A DNA stretch of 51,610 bases from Mariniblastus sp. (lineage in GTDB: Bacteria > Planctomycetota > Planctomycetia > Pirellulales > Pirellulaceae), in the NCBI GenBank assembly GCA_023300235.1, contig JALZWN010000061.1:1-51610 (forward strand), written 5' to 3'. Below are positions 8,431 to 17,909 of the stretch, piece after piece (the stretch's first letter is position 1; every line of letters begins with the position of its first letter). The notes below the pieces were generated by a model that searched no databases, was not told the origin of the DNA, and saw only the letters and a program-made list of their open reading frames with translations. The position numbers and the translations under genes were made by a program.

Positions 8431-10144
8431 ATCGTAGTGCCTCAACGGGGTGTAGACGAGCGGCCCGAAGTGCCGGAAGTACGCTTGCTAAAACCGCGAT
8501 CAAAATCGCGCCGAGGCCAACCCAGACCACCATCGTTGGGTTCACGATCGTGGGGATCTTGTCGAAGTAATAAAATTCTGGATCGAAGACTTCTTGGCCG
8601 GTTAGCCAGCCAACAAAATCGGCGATACGATTGATGTAAGCCACGAACAGCAAGCCAATCACCACGCCAACGCCGGTGCCAACGAGTCCCAGTGACATGC
8701 CGTAGCCAAGGAAGATCGACATCACTCCTCGGCTTGGTGCACCGAGTGCTTTCAGGATGCCGATGTCGCGGGTTTTTTCTACCACGATCATAAAGAACGT
8801 CGCCAAAATTCCAAAGCCAGCAACCGCGATGATCATGAACAACAAAATGTTCAGAATCGTCAGTTCCATTTGGATCGCACTTAGCAACGGCCGTTGTGAG
8901 TCTTGCCATGTTCGAATGTTCAACGCAAACTGGTCTGGTGGGAAGCGTGAAAGCAAGCGGTCACGAACTTCGTCTAGGTTGGAGCCTTCGTTGAGTTTGA
9001 TCTGGATGGCGGAAACAGCGCCTTCGCCCGTTAATGGATTCACCATGCCGCGTAGGTTCTGAAGTTCAGACAGCGGCACAAAGGCGAAGCTTGAATCGTA
9101 CTCGTGCATGTTGGACGAGTAAAAATCTACGAGCGTGAAGTTTTCGATGACCGGTTTGGCATTGCCGCCCGAGAGGAACGTCATTTGAACGTCGTCACCG
9201 GGATTGACCATGTAGATCTCAGTCAATGTTCCATCATGCTCGCGCATTTTTCGCTCGGAAATTCCTAAGCCCAGAATAATACCGGTGTATTGATCCCGAG
9301 CCGGATTGAACATCTCTTCAGTCGTCAGTTTTTTCCGGCGGCCTACGTGAGGATCGAAGGGGGCCAGCTCGACGGTGCCGTCATTTTTGACTGCCGCGAA
9401 TCGGTCGGCGTTGGTTTTGTCGCGGTCGGTTTTGGTTTGGTAAAGTTTGTCGATGTCCGGTGCGGTTTTGGGTAACGCGGCGAACTTGGCTTTGGTGGGA
9501 TTCTCGATTGACGGAGCGGGTGAGTCTTCTTGGATTAAACGACCATCGGCAGTGTAGCCAGATGAATTGGCTTGGTCCAGCATCACTCGTTTCGCTTCTT
9601 CGTCGTACAGATTGCGGTACTCGCGTTGGAGTTTTTCGAGTTCTTGTTGATGCCAAAACTTTTCACGGCGATATTTCCAGCCAGCGTTGTCGAACATCGC
9701 ATAGCCAGTTTCTTCGAGGTCGAAGGAGAACTTTTCCTTTTTGATATCGTTGGTCAGATATGGTTCGAAGTCGGTAACCTTGCCAAAGGTTTCGTCGTCG
9801 ATGCCCAGTAGCATCACGTGCTGCGTCCATTGGCGGTCGTTGAAATTGAACGAGATCAAGGCGTTGCTGCGAACGACGGAGGTGAGTTCTTTCAGGTCAT
9901 CGCCGACCACTTCGCGGACTTCTTCGATGAAGGCGGTGGGTTGTTTAATGTCTGATAGCAACGGTGCGGAGATTTCCACGTCGGAGAGGATCCCATGGAT
10001 GCGGCTCTGCATTTGATCGACGAAGCCAGCCATGACGCTGTTGACGACGATCAGCGTGGCGACGCCTAGCGTGACGCTAACGATCGATGCCAATGCGATA
10101 AAACGAGTCTTGAGGTATCTCCAAGACAACAACAATTTGTACAT
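8423..10144 (-). CDS. LolC/LolE-like ABC permease with an enlarged periplasmic domain
   Basis: A 573-residue permease. One membrane helix at the N-terminus (about residues 14-38, FIALASIVSVTLGVATLIVV), a large extracytoplasmic domain, then three helices of the FtsX type at about 430-460, 485-515 and 540-565 give the MacB/LolE topology. Usual LolC/E proteins have about 400 residues. The surplus lies at about residues 150-290 and is charged, with likely coiled-coil character (KFWHQQELEKLQREYRNL). It overlaps the ATPase gene by eight bases, so translation is probably coupled. A third subunit is absent, so the protein may act as a homodimer; the substrate is unknown. Confidence 0.88.
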   Translation of the reverse strand: MYKLLLSWRYLKTRFIALASIVSVTLGVATLIVVNSVMAGFVDQMQSRIHGILSDVEISAPLLSDIKQPTAFIEEVREVVGDDLKELTSVVRSNALISFNFNDRQWTQHVMLLGIDDETFGKVTDFEPYLTNDIKKEKFSFDLEETGYAMFDNAGWKYRREKFWHQQELEKLQREYRNLYDEEAKRVMLDQANSSGYTADGRLIQEDSPAPSIENPTKAKFAALPKTAPDIDKLYQTKTDRDKTNADRFAAVKNDGTVELAPFDPHVGRRKKLTTEEMFNPARDQYTGIILGLGISERKMREHDGTLTEIYMVNPGDDVQMTFLSGGNAKPVIENFTLVDFYSSNMHEYDSSFAFVPLSELQNLRGMVNPLTGEGAVSAIQIKLNEGSNLDEVRDRLLSRFPPDQFALNIRTWQDSQRPLLSAIQMELTILNILLFMIIAVAGFGILATFFMIVVEKTRDIGILKALGAPSRGVMSIFLGYGMSLGLVGTGVGVVIGLLFVAYINRIADFVGWLTGQEVFDPEFYYFDKIPTIVNPTMVVWVGLGAILIAVLASVLPALRAARLHPVEALRYE

Positions 10145-10443
10145 CCGCCGGTCCTTGGCAGGGAAAGTTTCAGGGGGGGATCCTTCTTGAGTCGAAACTT
10201 TAACGTTTTTAGGTTAAATCTAAAACGCCAATACCGGTGGCAATTCGCGGGGGCGGGCAAAGTTTCGGTTGGTTTTGACGTGTTGGGTTGGTTTGGAGTT
10301 TGGTGGATTCTGTTTGGTGGTTCGGGCACCTGCCTAGGTCGCTTTGGCCAGTAGGCCATCTGTCAGGAGTTAGTAGTTTGCTTCAACTAGCCTGATGCAA
10401 ACCAAACGCCATCGATTCAATCGCATGAATTCGCGGCCGAGCT
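10145..10443. other. intergenic stretch without a supported gene
   Basis: 299 bp upstream of the permease gene. Only a Pro/Arg-rich frame on the minus strand is open, which looks spurious. No terminator hairpin was recognised after the cutC-like gene. Confidence 0.45.
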
Positions 10444-11058
10444 TCATTCCACAATTCGTTTGCCGTGGTAGTGATCAAGTACCAAGGCGTCGTGAAGTTC
10501 AGGAAGGTTTTCCGAAGTGATGCTGCCGGCGGCGATGAGCTTGGTTGACTGGCCGGCTAGGACGTCTCGCATTTCGATCAGCCTGCCCTGCCCTTGTTGA
10601 GCGGTTGGGAATCCGCCAGAACTGAGAATGAAATCGACGAGGTTTGATTTGGCGATCAGGTCGGTCGCGGTCAAGATGTCCGCCGTGTCGTCGATCGCTT
10701 TGTGGAACGTGATCGGTAGGTCCGTCGCGGTGGCGATTTTTTCCGCGGCGGAAAGGTCTGGCATCTGGTGTTGGTTCAGAGCACCGAATACGAAACCGGA
10801 AAGGTTTATGTTTTCCAATGAGGCCATGTACGCCAAAATGTTGTCGAGTTGCCGGGCTGAGTAAGAGTACTCAAAAGAGACCGGATTCAAAATGACTTTG
10901 ACCGGAATAGAAACGGCCTGACAGACCGCCGCGACTAATTCCCGCGGCGGGCTTGTGCCGTCTAGATCAAGACGATCGCAGAGTTCTAATTGGTCGGCCC
11001 CGTTGGTTTGGGCGCGGATCGCTTCGCCAACCGTGCCGACACAAGCTTCTAGGATCAT
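10444..11058 (-). CDS. CutC-like protein
   Basis: 204 residues with CutC features: N-terminal ILEACVGTVGEAIRAQTNGADQLELC, the FHKAID stretch matching the family FHRAFD, and a strand LVDFILSSGG. CutC proteins are TIM-barrel proteins linked, mostly by genetics, to copper tolerance; enzymatic activity is not established. It is shorter than typical members (about 240-250). The gene lies between a lipoprotein-type ABC operon and the phosphofructokinase gene on the same strand, 53 bp after the latter's stop, and could be co-transcribed with it. The role is inferred from the family. Confidence 0.75.
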   Translation of the reverse strand: MILEACVGTVGEAIRAQTNGADQLELCDRLDLDGTSPPRELVAAVCQAVSIPVKVILNPVSFEYSYSARQLDNILAYMASLENINLSGFVFGALNQHQMPDLSAAEKIATATDLPITFHKAIDDTADILTATDLIAKSNLVDFILSSGGFPTAQQGQGRLIEMRDVLAGQSTKLIAAGSITSENLPELHDALVLDHYHGKRIVE

Positions 11059-11111
11059 TGGGGTCTTCCCCGAAAATCAAACAGTAAAGTTTAGAGCCTA
11101 GAGTCTAGGGC

Positions 11112-12422
11112 CTAGGCCGTTTCGTCGATTTGGGTTTCCAAGAAACGGGCCAATCGATGGAAGTCGCTGTCGGTGTCGATGTAGCGAACCAAAGTAACCA
11201 GCGTTCTTGGGTCGACCAATTTTTCGAATGGCTCGTAGTGCAAGTCTAGCTGGCCAGAAACACTGACCATGACGCCGTTAAGGCCTTCTTCGACCAATGC
11301 ACGGAAAGCACCCACGCCAAGTTGGCTACCCAGCATCGCATCGAACGCGTGCGGCTTGGCACAACGCGATTCGTAACCCAGTTGCAAACCTTTGACCGCT
11401 CGTGACGCACCGGTTCGTTCGGTGTACTTGGCTTCAATCGCTTTGGACATGATGCTGTGCAAGCTGACTGCCGTGATGTTGATGTGGCCGTGATCGTCGC
11501 GAGAAATGCCTTCCACGTAGTTGTACGGGAGGTACTCGGCCAGTCCTTCAGCGACAACGACTACACCGTAGTGCTTGCCTTCGTTTTCACGGGCAAGCAT
11601 GGTTTTGACGATCCGGTCGGCGACGGCGTCCATGTTCATGCATTCGCGAGTCTTCGTACTACCGTCGGTGGCGGTAAATTTTTCTTCGATCAAGTATCCA
11701 GCTTTGACGTCTTCGATGCTGATCACCAAGCTTGCCTCGCCAGCGATCGCGGCTCCGTAGGACAACCAGCCCGCTGAACGGCCCATGGTTTCGCACAGGA
11801 AGTAAGCTCGTGTCGCTTCGGCATCGTGGATCAGCGTGCGAATCTCGGTGGCCAAAAAATCGACGGCTGTGAAAAATCCAAAAGTGAAGTCGATGCCGAA
11901 ATAATCATTGTCGATGGTTTTTGGCAGGTGCACGACCGGCATCGTTTTTTTGTCGGTGCGGTTTTGTTGTTGGTGCAGCTTGAATTTGTTGGCGGTTTTC
12001 AAAGTGTCGTCGCCGCCGATTGACATCAACGCGTCGACGCCGATGGATTGCAATGCTTCGCAAACGCGTTCCATTGGGGCGCACTTTTCAGCGTTGTTCA
12101 AGTCTTCTGGGCAGGTGATGTGTTTGCCAGGGTTGGTGCGAGCGGTACCGATCATGATGCCTTGGCTGCTTCGCGTGCGACGCAATACGTCGCTGTTAAG
12201 CACGATGAAGTCTTTGCCTTCTTCGAGCGGTTGCGAAGGGTCAAAGTCGGCTAAGTTACTGTAGCCGTGTTTGATGCCGATGACTTCCACGCCAGCTCGG
12301 ATGAACGATGTCGCCGCGGCCGAGATAACTGCGTTGGCCGCTGGGGCTGGGCCGCCAGCGAACAGGATTGCAACTCGTTTGAAGTCCGATTGTTTGATGT
12401 TGGTCGAAAGGGTGTTAGCCAC
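11112..12422 (-). CDS. 6-phosphofructokinase, pyrophosphate-dependent type
   Basis: 436 residues, cytoplasmic glycolytic enzyme phosphorylating fructose 6-phosphate. The nucleotide or PPi site reads GGPAPAAN (23-30) and IGGDDTL (135-141), the substrate site PKTIDND (167-173) and MGRSAGWL (213-220). Known of the family: an Asp after GGD and a Lys in PKTIDND are diagnostic for pyrophosphate use, where ATP enzymes have Gly at both places. The reaction would be reversible. Planctomycetes often carry PPi-PFK. The start ATG lies at 12422, with a long gap upstream. The second Gly of the usual GGPAPG motif is Ala here. Confidence 0.9.
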   Translation of the reverse strand: MANTLSTNIKQSDFKRVAILFAGGPAPAANAVISAAATSFIRAGVEVIGIKHGYSNLADFDPSQPLEEGKDFIVLNSDVLRRTRSSQGIMIGTARTNPGKHITCPEDLNNAEKCAPMERVCEALQSIGVDALMSIGGDDTLKTANKFKLHQQQNRTDKKTMPVVHLPKTIDNDYFGIDFTFGFFTAVDFLATEIRTLIHDAEATRAYFLCETMGRSAGWLSYGAAIAGEASLVISIEDVKAGYLIEEKFTATDGSTKTRECMNMDAVADRIVKTMLARENEGKHYGVVVVAEGLAEYLPYNYVEGISRDDHGHINITAVSLHSIMSKAIEAKYTERTGASRAVKGLQLGYESRCAKPHAFDAMLGSQLGVGAFRALVEEGLNGVMVSVSGQLDLHYEPFEKLVDPRTLVTLVRYIDTDSDFHRLARFLETQIDETA

Positions 12423-12895
12423 GGCAATGCCTCATCGTAGTTAAAGTTGAAGGGAAGTCATTTAGATCGTTAGTTGAGGTCTCGCTGGCGACGATTTGTT
12501 GTCTCGACGGATCAAGCAGCGGTTCGTTATGTGTACGAATTTTTGAAGCGGGTATCTTAGAAAAACTACCCGCAATTGAATACGGCTAATTTAGCTGCAA
12601 AGGAACTTGGTGTGCCTTAATCAAGCTGACGTTGACGGTTAAGGGCGAGGTTCGGCAGTGAGGCACGCGGGGATCTGGTTAGCGTAGGTTGGAGCTACGC
12701 TAGGGCCGGCTAAGGTCTTGGGGGCCCGGGTGAATCAGTTTTGCAAATTAGGAAGGCGCTATTGGTGGGATCGCGCCGTGTCAGGGCCTGTTGTTTTAGT
12801 CAACAAGCCCGACCATTGGAGCGGCTTCTGGATGCCCTGCGCGTTTGACAGGCTTGCAGCTGGTCACCACACTTTTTCAGGCTTCGCCCTCGCGA
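12423..12895. other. intergenic region between phosphofructokinase and biotin carboxylase genes
   Basis: 473 bp. No gene supported (a 73-codon plus-strand frame at 12718-12939 overlaps accC and has no domain). It contains at about 12840-12890 a sequence resembling 7491-7540 (both contain TCACCACA followed by AGGCTTCG). The promoter of the PFK gene must lie at its left end. Confidence 0.45.
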
Positions 12896-14233
12896 CTACA
12901 TGTTGCGTTCGACCCACTTGGTGTCGACTTTGCCGTTGACGAAATCTTCGTGCAACAAAACGGTCTTCTGGAATTCAGCCGTCGTCTTGATGCCTTCGAT
13001 TCGTAGTTCGTCCAAGCAGCGAACCATGCAAGCGATCGCTTGGGTTCGGGTCGGTTGGTGAACGATCAACTTGCCGACCATCGAATCGTAATACGGTGGC
13101 ACTGTGTAGCCGGCGTGAACGTGGGTGTCAAAGCGAACGCCCAGTCCTCCCGGCATGCAGATCGATTCGATCGTGCCAGGGCAAGGACCAAAATTTCGGT
13201 CCGGATCTTCAGCGTTGATCCGACACTCGATCGACACGCCGTTGCAAGGAATGTCGTCCTGGGTGAAGGAAAGCTTTTCGCCGGCGGCAACGCGAATCTG
13301 TTGTTGGATCAAATCGATTCCGGTTACCATTTCGGTTACCGGATGTTCGACTTGGATTCGAGCGTTAACCTCGATGAAGTAAAAGTTGTTGTCTTTATCG
13401 ACAATGAACTCAACGGTGGCCGCGTTGGAGTAGTCTGCCGCTTTGATCATCCGAACCGCTGCGTCGCAAATTTCGGTGCGAACTTTTGGCGGTAGGGTTG
13501 GAGCGGGGCTTTCTTCGATCAGCTTTTGGTGACGTCGCTGAGTCGAGCAGTCTCGTTCCCAAAGGTGAACGACATTACCGTGTGTGTCGGCCAAAATTTG
13601 GACTTCAACGTGGCGTGGCAGCGAGATGAACTTCTCAAGGTAAACGCCCGCATCGCCAAAAGCGGCCTCTGCTTCTTGAGCGGCTTGTTCCAGCGCGTGC
13701 TTCAGCGATGCCTCGTTTTCTGCGACACGCATGCCTTTGCCACCACCACCGGCGGTTGCTTTGACCAAAACCGGATAGCCGATTTCTTTGGCGACTTTGG
13801 TCGCTTCCTTGGGATCGTCGATCAACCCCGCGGACCCCGGCACCACAGGCACTTTGGCTTTGCGCGCCAAGGAGCGAGCGGTGTTTTTGTCGCCAAGCAT
13901 TCGCATGGCCTCAGGCGAGGGGCCGATGAAGTTGATGTTCGAGTCACGGCAGGCTTCGTTGAAGTCAGCGTTTTCGCCCATGAACCCGTAGCCGGGATGG
14001 ATGGCTTCGGCGCCCGAAAGTTCGGCGGCACTGATCAGCTGAGTCGTACGCAGGTAGCTGTCGCCCGAACGAGCGTTGCCGACGCAGTAAGCTTCGTCGG
14101 CTAGTTCGAGGTACTTGCTGCCGCGGTCGGCTTCGCTGAATACGGCAACCGTTTCGATGCCCATCTCTTTGCATGCGCGGATGATACGCAACGCGATCTC
14201 GCCGCGGTTGGCAATTAGAATTCTATTAAACAT
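12896..14233 (-). CDS. accC: biotin carboxylase subunit of acetyl-CoA carboxylase
   Basis: 445 residues, the normal length. ATP-grasp enzyme that carboxylates biotin on AccB at the cost of ATP, the first half of malonyl-CoA synthesis. Visible: N-terminal [29 protein letters not shown] (79-91), the glycine-rich ATP loop GGGGKGM (162-168), [18 protein letters not shown], and the catalytic region [16 protein letters not shown]. It begins 17 bp after the stop of accB, forming the classical accB-accC unit. The carboxyltransferase genes accA and accD are not in this window. Confidence 0.96.
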   Translation of the reverse strand: MFNRILIANRGEIALRIIRACKEMGIETVAVFSEADRGSKYLELADEAYCVGNARSGDSYLRTTQLISAAELSGAEAIHPGYGFMGENADFNEACRDSNINFIGPSPEAMRMLGDKNTARSLARKAKVPVVPGSAGLIDDPKEATKVAKEIGYPVLVKATAGGGGKGMRVAENEASLKHALEQAAQEAEAAFGDAGVYLEKFISLPRHVEVQILADTHGNVVHLWERDCSTQRRHQKLIEESPAPTLPPKVRTEICDAAVRMIKAADYSNAATVEFIVDKDNNFYFIEVNARIQVEHPVTEMVTGIDLIQQQIRVAAGEKLSFTQDDIPCNGVSIECRINAEDPDRNFGPCPGTIESICMPGGLGVRFDTHVHAGYTVPPYYDSMVGKLIVHQPTRTQAIACMVRCLDELRIEGIKTTAEFQKTVLLHEDFVNGKVDTKWVERNM

Positions 14234-14250
14234 TGGTTCGCAGGTTGAAG

Positions 14251-14742
14251 TTAGCTTTTTGCGATTCGAAACAACGGCTTGTTGTTATCGACCGGATCTT
14301 CGTTTTTGACCAAAATCTCAACGACCTTGCCGGACACGCCAGCAGGAATCTCGTTGAACATTTTCATCGCTTCGACAATGCAAACGATTGTGTCTTCGGT
14401 AATCACGTCACCGACTTTGATGTAGTCCGCAGCGTCGGGTTTTGGACGCGAGTAAAACGTACCGATAGTGGGGCTATCGATGGTGAAGGTATCGTCGTTG
14501 GCAGCGGGAGCTGCGGCGGCCGCAGCAGGGCCAGCGGCAGCAACTGGAGCAGCGGCAACTGGCGCTGGTTGGGCGTAAGTAACCGGCTGGCCTTCTGGGC
14601 CCCGTCGCAAGCGGATCCGTTGATCGGCTTGCTTCAGGTCCACCTCGTTGAGCTCATGGTCTTGCATCAGCTCGATTAGTTCACGGATCTTTTTAACGTC
14701 AAAAACAGAATCCGTTCCTGTTTCATTCTTCGCTTTGGCCAT
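14251..14742 (-). CDS. accB: biotin carboxyl carrier protein of acetyl-CoA carboxylase
   Basis: 163 residues. The C-terminal biotinyl domain contains EAMKM (lysine 127 in this numbering), the site modified by biotin ligase. Residues about 55-85 are the Ala/Pro-rich swinging linker. N-terminal residues 12-45 ([22 protein letters not shown]) are the usual helical region. Two ATG codons stand in tandem (14745 and 14742); the second is chosen because GGAG is five bases upstream of it but only two bases from the first. Co-transcribed with accC, and probably with the M24 peptidase upstream (105 bp gap). Confidence 0.95.
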   Translation of the reverse strand: MAKAKNETGTDSVFDVKKIRELIELMQDHELNEVDLKQADQRIRLRRGPEGQPVTYAQPAPVAAAPVAAAGPAAAAAAPAANDDTFTIDSPTIGTFYSRPKPDAADYIKVGDVITEDTIVCIVEAMKMFNEIPAGVSGKVVEILVKNEDPVDNNKPLFRIAKS

Positions 14743-14850
14743 CATTGCTCCAAAGTTATATATATAGTGAATAGCAAGCTGCCGCGTTAAACGGGGCAGA
14801 CTGGGCTATGGTCGGTGATTTGTAATTCGCAATTGTAGTCAAAACGTGAG

Positions 14851-15951
14851 TCAATCGCCAAGCCGGACCACGCATTGTTCTAGAGCTTTCGGCAGATTAC
14901 TGAGGACTTCGTAGCCGGAATCGGTCACCAGCACGTCATCTTCGATCCGAACGCCCGCAATTTCGGGCAGATAGATGCCTGGTTCGACGGTCAAAACCAT
15001 GCCGGCAGCCAAAATTATGTCGGACGATGGAGACAAATACGGCTGTTCGTGGATCTCTAGGCCAAAGCAATGGCCGGTTCCATGCTGGAAAAATTCTTCA
15101 AAACCGGCTTCGGCGATCACCGATCGGGCCGCGGCGTCGATCGTGCCGGCTCGGGCACCCGGTCGGATCTGAGCGATCGCGGCTGTTTGGGCGGCTAAAA
15201 CGACGTCGTAGATCTCGATCAATTTCGGTTCCGGTTCGCCGGTGATGACCATCCGAGTCAAATCACTTAAGTAGCCATCCACGTTGGCTCCCCAGTCGAC
15301 TAGGAAATTACTGGCCGACCCCAGCGTTTTGTCCGAGGGCCGTCCGTGCGGCAATGCCGCGCGAGGGCCGACGCCGACGATCGGATCAAACGCAAACCCC
15401 GACGCACCCAGCCGACGCATTTCTGCTTCTAGGGCGAACGCGAACTCTCGTTCGGTTTGTTGGGCGGTGGCGGCGGCGAGCGTGTTTTGGAAGGCGGTCT
15501 GGTTGGCTTGAATGGATTTTCGAATTGCGGCGATCTCCGTTTCGTCTTTGATCATCCGCAATCGCTCGACTACTTCGGTTGTGTCGACCAGTTGGGTGTC
15601 TGGCATCCGTGTTTGGAGTTGGTCAAAGTCGGCTTTGGTAAGCCGAGCGGATTCGATGGCCAAGTTTTTCCAGCCGAATGATTTGACGATCCGCTGAGTT
15701 GAGTCCATGAGGGTTGAGGTGACGTCGCGGATGTCGATTTCAAGGTCAGGGCATTCTTGTTGCAGTTGGGTCGAGTACCGCGCGTCGCTGGCAAGGATCT
15801 GTTGTTCGGGCGAAAAAAACAGATAGGCCGCGCTGCCGGTGAAGCCCGTTAGGTAGCGAATGTTGTTGAGGTTGGAGATCAACATCGCGTCGGCAGGCAA
15901 GTCGTTTAGGTTGGCGGCGAGCCGTTGGCGACGTTTTTGAAAAGGATGCAT
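14851..15951 (-). CDS. M24-family Xaa-Pro aminopeptidase
   Basis: 366 residues, cytoplasmic dimetal peptidase removing residues before proline. Creatinase-like N-terminal domain (about 1-125) and pita-bread catalytic domain (about 135-355). The five metal ligands are visible: D219 in VDWGANVDGYLSD, D230 of the same stretch, H294 in HGTGHCFG, E323 in LTVEPGIY and E337 in VRIEDD. Length fits PepQ/PepP-type enzymes. Many bacteria have this peptidase, then efp, then accB-accC; here efp is missing between peptidase and accB. The gene is divergent from the zinc-ribbon protein at 16225. Confidence 0.93.
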   Translation of the reverse strand: MHPFQKRRQRLAANLNDLPADAMLISNLNNIRYLTGFTGSAAYLFFSPEQQILASDARYSTQLQQECPDLEIDIRDVTSTLMDSTQRIVKSFGWKNLAIESARLTKADFDQLQTRMPDTQLVDTTEVVERLRMIKDETEIAAIRKSIQANQTAFQNTLAAATAQQTEREFAFALEAEMRRLGASGFAFDPIVGVGPRAALPHGRPSDKTLGSASNFLVDWGANVDGYLSDLTRMVITGEPEPKLIEIYDVVLAAQTAAIAQIRPGARAGTIDAAARSVIAEAGFEEFFQHGTGHCFGLEIHEQPYLSPSSDIILAAGMVLTVEPGIYLPEIAGVRIEDDVLVTDSGYEVLSNLPKALEQCVVRLGD

Positions 15952-16006
15952 GAAGTTGGCGGGGATTAAGAATTTGGTTTGATCGGTTGCGGATTTGCTC
16001 GGTTGA

Positions 16007-16042
16007 GCGGCTGCAATTGCGGCTGCAATTGCGGCTGCAATT
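16007..16042. repeat. three perfect 12-bp tandem repeats
   Basis: The unit GCGGCTGCAATT is repeated three times without mismatch in the 273 bp between the divergent peptidase gene and the zinc-ribbon gene at 16225. It may affect promoter spacing if the copy number changes. Confidence 0.95.
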
Positions 16043-16224
16043 CTTTGATGAGATAGCGTTTACACCAATTCTAATGCCCCTAGTAGAGCAGTAATTGAAC
16101 GATTCTGGTAAGATTAGCGATTGGTGGTTGCCAAACGGATTTTTGGCAACAAAACTACTGTGTTCATATGCTTCATTAATTCGCGAAGCCGCCAGCGGCT
16201 CATCATTGCCAGGATATCAATTTC

Positions 16225-17037
16225 ATGCCTATTAAGGTCAATTGCGGAAGTTGTAGTGCTAAGTTTAAAGCCAAAGACGAGCTTGCCGGTCGTCGGGTCA
16301 AATGCCCGAAATGCCAAAATCCGGTAGTGATCGAGGCGGCCGCTGCGGCGGTTCCTGCGCCTGCGCCGGTGCGGAGTGCTGCCAAGGCTGCTGCACGTAA
16401 CCCGTTGCTGGATATTCTGGACGAAGAGGAAGTTCGGTCTCGAGCGCGTGGCCCGATGTGCGACAACTGCGGTTCTGAAGTCAAACGCGGGATGGTGATC
16501 TGCATCGATTGCGGGTTTAACCTCGAGACGGGGGCTCTGCTTGAAACCGAAGCCGACGAGGATATTGAATCCACCGCAGGCATGTCCGGCACCGAGCAAA
16601 TGATGCGGAAGGCTGAACGGGATTTGGAGGAAGCGTCCGGCGCGGGAGTCGATGATGACTTTGGCGATGGCGCGGAGTCTTATTTGATCGCGTTGGTGGC
16701 GGGCTTCTTTGGCATCATCATGCTGTGCTTGGCTTTGGCGGTGGTGTTCTTTATGGAGACGTTGACGCTGTTCATGTCGCCGGCGGGGATTAGTTTGATC
16801 GCTTCGGTGCTGTTGTACTTGGGCATGGCGGCTTGGATTTCGATCGTTGCGTTTTCGGCCGCACAAGGTCACGGGATCGCCTGTTTGGTTTCGTTGGGGC
16901 TGTACTGCCCGGTCTTTGGGTTCATGACGGGGAAAACTTTGTTGCTGCCCGCAATCTGCATGTTGGTGGCCGCGGTGATGTTGTTGGCCACTGGAATTTA
17001 CGTGGGCTTCAATGGGATAGCGCCGGTGCCGCTTTAG
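16225..17037 (+). CDS. MJ0042-type zinc-ribbon membrane protein
   Basis: 270 residues. N-terminal zinc ribbon CGSC (7-10) with CPKC (27-30); Ala/Pro-rich linker (36-58); second CxxC pair CDNC (79-82) with CIDC (93-96); acidic region 100-150; then about three to four hydrophobic helices from about 153 to 267. This layout, with an MJ0042-like finger tip at the N-terminus and a C-terminal membrane domain, is common in planctomycetes, and the function is unknown. The start ATG follows a short upstream region; no operon partner is adjacent (next gene 485 bp downstream). Confidence 0.8.
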   Translation: MPIKVNCGSCSAKFKAKDELAGRRVKCPKCQNPVVIEAAAAAVPAPAPVRSAAKAAARNPLLDILDEEEVRSRARGPMCDNCGSEVKRGMVICIDCGFNLETGALLETEADEDIESTAGMSGTEQMMRKAERDLEEASGAGVDDDFGDGAESYLIALVAGFFGIIMLCLALAVVFFMETLTLFMSPAGISLIASVLLYLGMAAWISIVAFSAAQGHGIACLVSLGLYCPVFGFMTGKTLLLPAICMLVAAVMLLATGIYVGFNGIAPVPL

Positions 17038-17522
17038 AATTTGGCGTTTCGCGGTGCTGCTGGAAATGTGGAGACGGTGCTTCCAGCTCCTTTACACCCC
17101 GCAAGTGTTTTTTGAGAAAACGGTGAACCAAATCCGTTTACTGTCTCAATTCCTCCGGTTCAATTCATGGAGGAGAAATTGATGACGGAAAATTTGGTGG
17201 AAGAGGAATACGCATCGCTTGACCTCGGTGCTGATTGTCTGGGTCGACGAGCTAAACAGTTTGTTTCTGAAGTTGTTGGCATTGGTAATTTTAACCCCGA
17301 CCGCTGCCGAACCGCCGGTGGTCTGAAAGCTCTTCATCGCTGGTTCTTCCGGCGCTTGCCGCTTAAATACTGGAAGAACCAAGTAGATAACCAAGTAGGC
17401 AACCAAGTAGATAAGGGTGTTGCCAACGCGTACGTAAGTTAGCGCTCTGGCCTATGTCAACGAAGAAATACCAATGCTCGGGAAAAACGAAGCTGACCGT
17501 TACCGAAAGAGAAGAGTAAGCC
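17038..17522. other. intergenic region with a 12-bp triple repeat
   Basis: 485 bp. At 17377-17412 the unit AACCAAGTAGAT occurs three times in register (the middle copy ends GGC). Two overlapping open frames of about 90 codons on either strand (17167-17442 plus, 17146-17406 minus) lack any recognisable domain and are not called. Confidence 0.5.
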
Positions 17523-17909
17523 ATGAATCAAAGTATCGAAGCATTTTTGGCGTCAAAGACTTATGCAGTTGCGGGGGCGTCGACCAAGCCCGAAAAATTT
17601 GGCAACCGCGTGTTCCGTGCTTTGCTGGGATCGGAGCGAGAAACGTATCCGCTGAATCCGACGGCGAGCGAGGTTGAAGGCCAGCAGGCTTTTGCAACCA
17701 TTGCAGAACTCCCCGTCGTTCCCGAGGCAATTTCAGTGATCACTCGGCCTGCGGTTACTCGGCAAGTCGTTGCTGACGCGATCGCGGCAGGCGTCAAGCA
17801 TGTGTGGATGCAGCCGGGGGCCGAAGATGCCGCTGCCAGTCAGGCCGCCCGTGATGCTGGAGTCAATGTGATCGACGACGGCAGTTGTATTTTGATCATT
17901 CTTGATTGA
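17523..17909 (+). CDS. CoA-binding domain protein of the YccU type
   Basis: 128 residues with the single Rossmann-like CoA-binding fold. AVAGASTKPEKFGNRVFRALL (13-33) and YPLNPTASEVEGQQAF match the family's nucleotide-binding loop and second strand, and VKHVWMQPGAEDAAASQAARDAGVNVI matches the conserved C-terminal half. YccU-type proteins bind CoA or a related nucleotide; the biological role is unknown. The gene stands alone: the next gene on the same strand is more than 7 kb away. Confidence 0.85.
   Translation: MNQSIEAFLASKTYAVAGASTKPEKFGNRVFRALLGSERETYPLNPTASEVEGQQAFATIAELPVVPEAISVITRPAVTRQVVADAIAAGVKHVWMQPGAEDAAASQAARDAGVNVIDDGSCILIILD

Noticed and set aside
11097..11117. palindromes CCTAGAGTCTAGG and GCCTAGGC at the end of the phosphofructokinase gene
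   Set aside because: Too short and without a T run to be called a terminator or operator.
16114..16872. 252-codon open frame on the minus strand
   Set aside because: Antisense of the zinc-ribbon membrane protein, Arg/His-rich and without a domain.
17146..17442. two overlapping frames of about 90 codons
   Set aside because: Neither has a recognisable family and one contains the 12-bp repeats.
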